Positions 58,434 to 64,000 of a DNA stretch of 64,000 nucleotides are shown here, in pieces. The position numbers were made by a program, and so were the translations under genes. Under the pieces are notes generated by a model. It saw only the letters and a list, made by a program, of their open reading frames with translations, ran no database searches and had not been told where the DNA came from. The DNA is from Mesorhizobium sp. M2A.F.Ca.ET.046.03.2.1 (GTDB lineage: Bacteria > Pseudomonadota > Alphaproteobacteria > Rhizobiales > Rhizobiaceae): positions 1,426,001-1,490,000 of the forward strand of contig NZ_CP034449.1 of the NCBI RefSeq assembly GCF_003952425.1. The letters are read 5' to 3'. Position 1 is the stretch's first letter, and every line of letters starts with the position of its first letter.

Positions 58434-58817
58434 ATGGCGGCGGACTTCTCGAAGGTGCTGGTCGTTGGAAAATCATCGATCAACAGGGTCGTGGTGTCGA
58501 AAATCGTCGAAAAATCGGGCCTGAAGCCGATCTCGGAATCGCCCGAGGCCGCCGAGAAGACGCTGGCCGGCCAACTGCCCGGCACGGTCATCCTCGACGG
58601 CGGCCCCGACAACAAGGATTGCGACCGGCTGATGTCGGCCATCGACGCGCTGCGGCGCGTCTCCGGCAAACCGCTGCCCGCGGTTATCCTGCTCTCAACC
58701 AGGAATGGCACATCGGAGAGCCTTGGCCTGTCGAGCATAGTCGATGCGGTCGTCGCCAAGCCGATTACGCCAGAGAGGCTGCAACCGGTGGTCGATCGCC
58801 TGACAGGGCGCGGTTAG
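58434..58817 (+). CDS. Single-domain response regulator-like protein
   Basis: A 127-aa receiver-like domain: VLVVGKSSINRVVVSKIVEK in place of the usual acidic DD pair at the end of strand 1, VILDGGPDNKDCDRL with the candidate phospho-aspartate, AVILLST (T/S of strand 4) and VVAKPITPERLQ with the conserved lysine. The acidic pair is replaced by GK, so metal binding and phosphorylation are doubtful; it may be an atypical, pseudo-receiver. Start at ATG 58434; upstream frame to 58215 has no domain support. Confidence 0.7.
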   Translation: MAADFSKVLVVGKSSINRVVVSKIVEKSGLKPISESPEAAEKTLAGQLPGTVILDGGPDNKDCDRLMSAIDALRRVSGKPLPAVILLSTRNGTSESLGLSSIVDAVVAKPITPERLQPVVDRLTGRG

Positions 58818-58829
58818 ACCGTAGGACCT

Positions 58830-59552
58830 TCAACCAACCTTTGCGATAGCCTCGACAAGGCTCGGCAACTCGCCGAGATGGGCAATCTGGCGGAAACGCG
58901 ACGCCTCGACAGGCGCCTCGGCATGTTCGACCGCCCAGGTCAATTCGTGCGGCACATGGATGCCCCAACCGCCGGCCTCGATGGCGGGAACCACGTCGGA
59001 CTTGAGGGAATTGCCAACCATCATGCTGCTCTGCGGACCACGGCCATGGCGGCTGAAGATGCGGGCATAGGTGGCGGCGGTCTTGTCGCTGACAATCTCC
59101 ACCGCGTCGAAGAGGTCACCCATTCCCGACTGCGCAAGCTTGCGCTCCTGATCGAAGAGGTCGCCCTTGGTGATCAGCACCAGATGATAGGAGCCCGCCA
59201 GCGCCTCGACCGTCTCGCGCGCATGCGGCAGCGGCTCGATCGGGTGGCTGAGCATCTCGCGGCCGGCGGCCAGGATCTCGCCGATGATCGAACCAGGCAC
59301 CTCACCACCGGTGATCTCGACCGCCGTCTCGATCATCGACAGGGTAAAACCCTTGATGCCGAAGCCGTAGAGGGCGAGGTTGCGCCTTTCCGCCTCGAGC
59401 AGCCTTGCGGCGATATGCTCATGGTCGCCGTGCTCCGCCAGCATTTCGGCAAAGCGCTTCTCGGTCATGCGGAAGAACTGCTCATTGTGCCACAGCGTGT
59501 CGTCTGCATCGAAGCCGATTGTGGTCAAATGAGAGGCGGGCCCGTTCTTCAT
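58830..59552 (-). CDS. HAD-superfamily hydrolase
   Basis: A 240-aa protein: motif I TIGFDADDTLWHNEQFF near 10-26, motif II LVLITKGD near 118, motif III region SDKTAATYARIFSRHG, motif IV SMMVGNSLKSDVVPAIEAGG. The cap sits between motifs I and II (C1 type), as in phosphoglycolate- or YjjG-like phosphatases. Substrate unknown. Start MKNGPASHL at 59552; a frame reaching 59927 overlaps the divergent glutamine synthetase gene and is not credible. Confidence 0.85.
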   Translation of the reverse strand: MKNGPASHLTTIGFDADDTLWHNEQFFRMTEKRFAEMLAEHGDHEHIAARLLEAERRNLALYGFGIKGFTLSMIETAVEITGGEVPGSIIGEILAAGREMLSHPIEPLPHARETVEALAGSYHLVLITKGDLFDQERKLAQSGMGDLFDAVEIVSDKTAATYARIFSRHGRGPQSSMMVGNSLKSDVVPAIEAGGWGIHVPHELTWAVEHAEAPVEASRFRQIAHLGELPSLVEAIAKVG

Positions 59553-59679
59553 GACGGCCGGTGTACCTGCTGTTGCGGCGCGCCGCCAGCCTGAAGACGG
59601 ATGGCTGGTTGTCCCGCCTCCCCTTTCCTTTCCCCGTGGTGCCCGGCTATAGTCCGAAATCCGCAACACAATCTGGTGA

Positions 59680-61116
59680 ATGATGCCGCCTGAGAAAAAG
59701 GAAGTCCGTCCGTCAAGCCGGGGGGGACGCGCCCGCACGCCTGCCTTCCTGAAAAACGAACGCGGTGTGAAGAACTGGAAGGAAGCCAGCGCCTGGCTGG
59801 AGTGGCGCGGCATCGAGGACATCGAATGCATCACGCCGGACCAGGCCGGGGTTGCCCGCGGCAAGATGATGCCGTCGAAGAAATTCACCTCCAACACCTC
59901 GCTGGCGCTGCCGTCAGCCGTGTTCATGACGACGATCTCCGGCGGCTACCCGGAAGACGGCAACGGCTTCCACTATCCCGAGGACGACGGCGACCTGAAG
60001 CTCTTGCCCGATCTCTCGACGCTGACCGTGGTGCCGTGGGAAGAGGACCCGACGGCGGCGGTGATCTGCGACCTCGTGCACCAGGACGGCCGCTCGGTCG
60101 AGTTCACGCCGCGCAACGTGCTGAAGCGCGTGCTTGCGGCCTATGACGAGCGCGGGCTCAAACCGGTCGTGGCACCGGAGATCGAATTCTATCTGGTACG
60201 CAAGAACCCCGACCCGGACTATCCGCTGACGCCGCCCGTCGGGCGCTCGGGGCGGCCGATCGGCGGCGGCGCCGGCTATTCGATCGCCGGCGTCAACGAG
60301 TTCGACGAGCTGATCGACGACATCTACCATTTCTCGGAACGGCAGGGCCTGGAGATCGACACGCTGATCCATGAGGAAGGCGCCGGCCAGCTCGAGATCA
60401 ATCTGCGGCACGGCAACCCGATCGAGCTCGCCGACCAAGTGTTCATGTTCAAGCGCACCATCCGCGAGGCGGCGCTGAAGCACGAGATCTACGCCACCTT
60501 CATGGCCAAGCCGATCCAGGGACAGCCGGGCTCGGCCATGCATATCCACCAGTCCGTGGTCGACAAGAAGACCGGCAAGAACATCTTCTCGGCCGAGGAC
60601 GGCTCCGAGACAGACGCATTCTTCCACTTCATCGGCGGCATGCAAAAGCATGTGCCGAACGCGCTGGTGATGTTCGCGCCCTACGTCAACTCCTACCGCC
60701 GGCTGACTCAACAGGCCTCGGCTCCGGTCAACAACAAATGGGGCTACGACAACCGCACCACCGCCTTCCGCGTGCCGCGCTCGGACCCGGCGGCGCGGCG
60801 CGTCGAAAACCGCATCCCGTCGTCGGACGCCAACCCCTATCTGGCGCTGGCCGCGTCGCTGGCCTGCGGGCTGGTGGGCATGAACAACAAGATCAAGGCG
60901 GAACCGCCGGTGCTGACGACCGCCAACGCGGATGAAATCGACCTGCCGCGCGGCCTTCTGGAGGCGGTCGGCCTCTTCGAGGACGATACGGAGCTCGGCG
61001 CCATCCTCGGCAAATCCTTCGCCGCTACCTACACCGCGATCAAACGCGCCGAGTTCGAGACCTTCATGGAAGTGATCAGCCCATGGGAGCGGGAATATCT
61101 GCTGCTCAATGTGTGA
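59680..61116 (+). CDS. puuA: Glutamine synthetase-family protein, probable gamma-glutamylputrescine synthetase
   Basis: A 478-aa protein of the GS fold. RGIEDIECITPDQAGVARGK is the N-terminal barrel; PEIEFYLVRKNPD and HEEGAGQLEINLRHG carry metal-ligand glutamates; MHIHQSVVDKKTGKN is the ammonia/ATP-site region; RVENRIPSSDANPYLALAAS is the C-terminal signature. The lack of the GlnA adenylylation tail and the SxQ/V and PuuB neighbour point to PuuA: ligation of glutamate to putrescine. It lies about 550 bp upstream of the puuB-like gene; a repeat-bounded insertion separates them. The start may be 59680 or 59683. Confidence 0.8.
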   Translation: MMPPEKKEVRPSSRGGRARTPAFLKNERGVKNWKEASAWLEWRGIEDIECITPDQAGVARGKMMPSKKFTSNTSLALPSAVFMTTISGGYPEDGNGFHYPEDDGDLKLLPDLSTLTVVPWEEDPTAAVICDLVHQDGRSVEFTPRNVLKRVLAAYDERGLKPVVAPEIEFYLVRKNPDPDYPLTPPVGRSGRPIGGGAGYSIAGVNEFDELIDDIYHFSERQGLEIDTLIHEEGAGQLEINLRHGNPIELADQVFMFKRTIREAALKHEIYATFMAKPIQGQPGSAMHIHQSVVDKKTGKNIFSAEDGSETDAFFHFIGGMQKHVPNALVMFAPYVNSYRRLTQQASAPVNNKWGYDNRTTAFRVPRSDPAARRVENRIPSSDANPYLALAASLACGLVGMNNKIKAEPPVLTTANADEIDLPRGLLEAVGLFEDDTELGAILGKSFAATYTAIKRAEFETFMEVISPWEREYLLLNV

Positions 61117-61121
61117 GGAAA

Positions 61122-61158
61122 GGCAGTAGGGGAGTAAGGCAGTAGGGCAGTAGGGGGA
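61122..61158. repeat. Left octamer tract (GGGGAGTA/GGGCAGTA)
   Basis: Four or five imperfect copies of GGGSAGTA, the reverse complement of the octamer at 61531-61655. Together the two tracts flank the four-helix-bundle gene as inverted repeats. Confidence 0.7.
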
Positions 61159-61161
61159 ACG

Positions 61162-61526
61162 ATGGCGAAGATCGAATCGTACAGGGATTTGGTCGTCTGG
61201 CAGCAGGCTATGGACCTCGCAGTTTCGATCTACGAAACGACAAGGGCCTGGCCGAAGGAAGAACTCTATGGATTGACAACTCAGCTACGCAGGGCAGCCG
61301 CTTCCGTGCCTGCCAACATCGCTGAGGGCTATGGACGAGAAAGCCGAGCGTCCTATCAACAGTTTCTTAGATTGCACAGGGATCACTCAAAGAGTTGGAA
61401 ACTCACTTGCTGATCGCGCAGCGCGTCGGAATCACCTCCAACGAAGCAGCTCAACAATTGATGGTGCGAAGTGAGAGCGTAGGAACACTCTTGCGGCTCC
61501 TCATCCGTAAATTAGCGCCCGAGTAG
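61162..61526 (+). pseudogene. Four-helix-bundle (23S intervening-sequence type) protein, frameshifted
   Basis: MAKIESYRDLVVWQQAMDLA then SIYETTRAWPKEELYGLTTQ and RRAAASVPANIAEGYGRES is the TIGR02436 family signature (DLxVWQxAMxLV...LTxQLRRAAxSIPxNIAEG). After QFLRL the frame breaks; the family sequence resumes one base off (IAQGSLKELETHLLIAQRVG) and runs to a stop at 61526. A one-base deletion near 61372 explains it. Function unknown even when intact; often found as a mobile insert. Confidence 0.8.
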
Positions 61527-61530
61527 CTCC

Positions 61531-61655
61531 TACTCCCCTACTCCCCTACTCCCCTACTCCCCTACTCCCCTACTCCCCTACTCCCCTACTCCCCTACTCC
61601 CCTACTCCCCTACTCCCCTACTGCCCTACTCCCCTACTGCCCTACTGCCCTACTG
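61531..61655. repeat. Tandem octamer TACTCCCC, about 15 copies
   Basis: An uninterrupted run of TACTCCCC with the last few units TACTGCCC. It stops 8 bp before the puuB start codon, occupying the place of a ribosome binding site. Such tracts vary in copy number by slippage. Confidence 0.95.
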
Positions 61656-61663
61656 CGAGCATC

Positions 61664-62947
61664 ATGCCCTACCAATCCCCCATCTCTCCCGGCCGGTCCT
61701 GGTACGAGGATACGGTTGGACCCCGCCCCGAGTACTCGCCTCTCGACGGCGACCGGACCTGCGACGTCGTCATCATCGGCGGCGGCTTTACCGGCCTCTC
61801 GGCTGCAGCGCATCTGGCCAAGGCGGGCGCAAATGTCGTGCTGATCGAGGCCAATCGCTTCGGCGACGGCGCGTCCGGACGCAATGGCGGCCAGCTCGGC
61901 ACCGGGCAGCGTGCCTGGGCGGAAGAGTTGGAGGCCGAATATGGCCTTTCCCGCGCCAGGGCGCTGTTCGACATGGCGGAAGAGGCCAAGGCGCATCTGC
62001 TTGACTTCGCTGCCACCAACACGATCGACATCGACTATATGCCGGGCCAGCTTTCCGTGGCGCACAAGAAACGTTACGTCGACGACTACAAGCGACACGC
62101 CGAGATCATGGCGAGCCGCTTCGGCTATCCGCATTTGAGCTTCATGGACCAGGCGGAGACGGCGCAGCGGTTGGGCTCGACGCGCTACTTCGGCGGCACC
62201 CGCGACATCGGCACCGGTCACATCCATCCGCTGAAGCTGGTGATCGGCACGGCGAGAGTGGCGGCCGCCGCCGGCGCACATCTCTTCGAGCAGACGCCGT
62301 CCACCGGCATAATTTCCAGCGGCGGCAAGGTGAAGGTCACGACGCCCAAGGGCACGATCACGGCCGACAAATGCCTGATCGGCGTCAATGCCTATGGCGG
62401 CAATCTCGAGCCGGTGAGCGCGGCGCATATCATGCCGATCGGCTCTTTCATCGGCGCGACCGTGCCGCTCGCTGCTTCCAAAGTGCTGCCGGGCGGCGAG
62501 TCCGTCGACGATTCCCGTTTCGTGGTGCGCTATTTCCGCAAGTCAAAAGACGGCAGGCTGTTGTTCGGCGGCCGCGAGGTCTATGCCGTCAACGATCCAA
62601 AGGACATCCATATCCACATCCGCAGGCAGATCGCCGAACTCTACCCGGACCTCAAGGATGTCGAAATCACGCATGGCTGGGGCGGCTATGTCGGCATCAC
62701 CATGCCGAGAAAGCCGTTCGTGCGCGAAGTGATGCCGAATGTGATCTCGATCGGAGGCTATTCCGGCCACGGCGTCATGCTGTCGAACTTCTTCGGCAAG
62801 CTCTATGCCGAGACCGTTGCCGGCAATCGCGACCGCCTGAAACTGATCGAGGACCTGAATATCCCCCCCTTCCCGGGCGGCCGCCGCTTTCGCGCGCCGC
62901 TCTTGTTTCTGGCGCTCAGCTGGTTTGCGCTGCGCGACAGGATTTGA
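61664..62947 (+). CDS. puuB: FAD-dependent gamma-glutamylputrescine oxidase
   Basis: A 427-aa DAO-family flavoprotein. Rossmann FAD site CDVVIIGGGFTGLSAAAHLA at about 28-47, VVLIEANRFGDGASGRNGGQ with the GASGRNGG signature, and GWGGYVGITMPRKPFV plus GGYSGHGVMLSNFFGKLYAE at the C-terminal FAD end. N-terminal SWYEDTVGPRP is usual for PuuB. It oxidises gamma-glutamylputrescine to the aldehyde, releasing H2O2. Partner of the GS-like gene upstream. No Shine-Dalgarno is visible because octamer repeats fill that space. Confidence 0.85.
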   Translation: MPYQSPISPGRSWYEDTVGPRPEYSPLDGDRTCDVVIIGGGFTGLSAAAHLAKAGANVVLIEANRFGDGASGRNGGQLGTGQRAWAEELEAEYGLSRARALFDMAEEAKAHLLDFAATNTIDIDYMPGQLSVAHKKRYVDDYKRHAEIMASRFGYPHLSFMDQAETAQRLGSTRYFGGTRDIGTGHIHPLKLVIGTARVAAAAGAHLFEQTPSTGIISSGGKVKVTTPKGTITADKCLIGVNAYGGNLEPVSAAHIMPIGSFIGATVPLAASKVLPGGESVDDSRFVVRYFRKSKDGRLLFGGREVYAVNDPKDIHIHIRRQIAELYPDLKDVEITHGWGGYVGITMPRKPFVREVMPNVISIGGYSGHGVMLSNFFGKLYAETVAGNRDRLKLIEDLNIPPFPGGRRFRAPLLFLALSWFALRDRI

Positions 62948-63204
62948 GGCTGGCGCGCGGTCGAGGCGCCGATTCGACGATGGCGGCTTCCACGAGGCAG
63001 GTTGTGGAAGCCTTAACGGACGCGCAGAATTTCGCAATCTGGCTCACTCATGCCATAATCAGCAGTAAAAGATGCGATCATGGGCGAAAATTCCGGGGAT
63101 TTCGCGGGCCTTGTCCGCTGTGACTTCGGGACCGATGCCGATCGATGCCAACCCTCGCGGCAATGATCGAAAGAACGTCGGCCCGCTTGTTGGAGGTGGT
63201 TTGA
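62948..63204. other. Intergenic region
   Basis: About 260 bp; no gene recognised. GGAGG at about 63192 serves the GTG start at 63205. Confidence 0.5.
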
Positions 63205-64000
63205 GTGAACGAGCCCTTCAGTTTCGGCACGCCGGAACGGCAGCGCTTCACAATGCAGTTCGGCTATAACGTACGGCCATCCTTCTGGCAGAAGGTGCAG
63301 TCGAACGCGCATCTGGTCATTGCAGCGGTGGGCACGGTCGCGCTGCTCGGCGTGGCCGGGGTGGCGCTCTGGCTGTGCATTCCGGGCAGCGGCCGGCAGG
63401 TTGCCGCGGCCAGCGCCGAGCAGACCGTGCCGACAATCCCGGTGAAGACCACGAAGATCGCTCCGGTGGCGGCGGCGGTGACCGTGGCCCCGGCACCACA
63501 GGCCGCGCGCAAGGCGGATGCGGTTTCGCCGGCGACGGCGGCCCGCGAAGCCAACATTCCGGCGCTGGCGTCGAACAGCCCCCGCTGGACGGCTCCCGAC
63601 TCCAAATCCCCGTCGGAGCCGGCAGGGGATCAACCAGCTCCATCGAAGCAGGCCGCCGAGCCTGGCGCTGCGCAATCAACCGACACGGCCTTCGCCGAAC
63701 CAGCCGCGGAGAACGACGCCTCGGACGCACTGTCGCAGGTTGCCGCGCCCGCACCGTCGGGCGAGACGGCCGCGAAGACGCCGGGCGACAAGATGGACGG
63801 CGCCCAGACCGCCGCCATTCCTGAGGCCAAGCCACAGGCTCCCGATGCCGATCCGCCGGCAACCGATGACGCGGCGCAGTCCGAACCGAAACCTCAAAAG
63901 GTCGGTGCGGCCGCCAATGGACGCATCTTGAGGGCCGTCACCATGCGCTCTGGACCGAAGAAGGGCGCAGCCGCGATCGTCACCGTGCCAGCCAAGGCAT
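63205..64000 (+). CDS. Membrane-anchored protein with proline/alanine linker and SH3-like end, partial
   Basis: Starts at GTG 63205 behind TGGAGGTGG and runs off the window. Residues 1-35 are cytoplasmic, a membrane segment follows (HLVIAAVGTVALLGVAGVAL then WLC, about 41-63), then a 170-aa periplasmic Ala/Pro/Lys/Glu-rich low-complexity linker, and at the end NGRILRAVTMRSGPKKGAAA, which is the opening of a bacterial SH3 domain (VTMRSGPxxGxxxxxxVP). Such proteins are likely to bind or organise peptidoglycan. Domain end not seen. Confidence 0.7.
   Translation, partial: MNEPFSFGTPERQRFTMQFGYNVRPSFWQKVQSNAHLVIAAVGTVALLGVAGVALWLCIPGSGRQVAAASAEQTVPTIPVKTTKIAPVAAAVTVAPAPQAARKADAVSPATAAREANIPALASNSPRWTAPDSKSPSEPAGDQPAPSKQAAEPGAAQSTDTAFAEPAAENDASDALSQVAAPAPSGETAAKTPGDKMDGAQTAAIPEAKPQAPDADPPATDDAAQSEPKPQKVGAAANGRILRAVTMRSGPKKGAAAIVTVPAKA

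Noticed and set aside
59553..59927. N-terminal extension of the HAD hydrolase
   Set aside because: It would overlap the glutamine synthetase-like gene and lacks HAD sequence; motif I is 10 residues after the 59552 start.
61531..61655. CRISPR array
   Set aside because: Direct 8-bp tandem repeat without spacers; no cas genes. No CRISPR was seen anywhere in the window.

Overview
The window looks like Mesorhizobium or a very close relative (Alphaproteobacteria, Rhizobiales). The core half carries a rhizobial phasin, the aceA/ScfR-type pair, a polyamine transport and catabolism set, and CCTCCTCCC-loop small RNA hairpins. The other half carries traces of a symbiosis island: a broken nifA 3' part, a type III effector-like giant protein, and a type 2 isopentenyl-diphosphate isomerase remnant. 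Species was not determined.

Layout. Positions 1-39.3 kb are accessory DNA ending at a tyrosine integrase (37982-39343, minus) beside an intact tRNA-His (39475-39550, minus), the usual arrangement of a tRNA-borne integrative element. Within it: (a) 0-5 kb, hisC-like aminotransferase and a flavin monooxygenase start, then nifA, DUF4297-like, IS91 and IS110 remnants; (b) 5-23.2 kb, a dense defence island: a 1626-aa PD-(D/E)XK plus STAND-type NTPase (Avs-like), a translationally coupled SIR2 / small / SMC-like ATPase operon matching the Lamassu (ABC-three-component) layout, an AlbA_2 protein, a run of small membrane proteins, a frameshifted NYN-OST-HTH gene, a TIR protein, an XRE regulator, a Shedu-type nuclease and a HEPN-like protein; the block ends next to a tRNA-Met-like 3' fragment with terminator, a candidate old attachment site; (c) 23.7-26.7 kb, five consecutive decayed metabolic genes ending at an intact XRE-cupin regulator; (d) 27.5-39.3 kb, the 1725-aa effector-like protein (SKWP-like repeats, a DFDGD motif, C-terminal shikimate kinase-like domain), an atypical thioredoxin (WCDPCK), IS3, protease, idi and MBL remnants, a GNAT protein, one unknown 396-aa gene and the integrase.

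From 39.5 to 64 kb the DNA is gene-dense core chromosome: tRNA-His, three-hairpin cuckoo-type small RNA, phasin, a 1344-aa PAS histidine kinase, acetoacetyl-CoA synthetase, AsmA-family protein, potFGHI spermidine/putrescine ABC transporter, EamA exporter, ScfR-like regulator divergent from isocitrate lyase, a receiver-domain protein, a HAD hydrolase, and the gamma-glutamylputrescine pathway genes (glutamine-synthetase-like puuA and oxidoreductase puuB) split by an octamer-repeat-flanked four-helix-bundle pseudogene. Putrescine import and PuuA/PuuB degradation probably work together; acetoacetyl-CoA synthetase, phasin, ScfR and isocitrate lyase are linked by PHB/acetyl-CoA metabolism.

The best candidates for new biology are the defence island (especially the Avs-like NTPase, the SIR2-SMC operon with its AlbA_2 neighbour, and the uncharacterised membrane-protein run) and the effector with an RNA-polymerase-like DFDGD motif.
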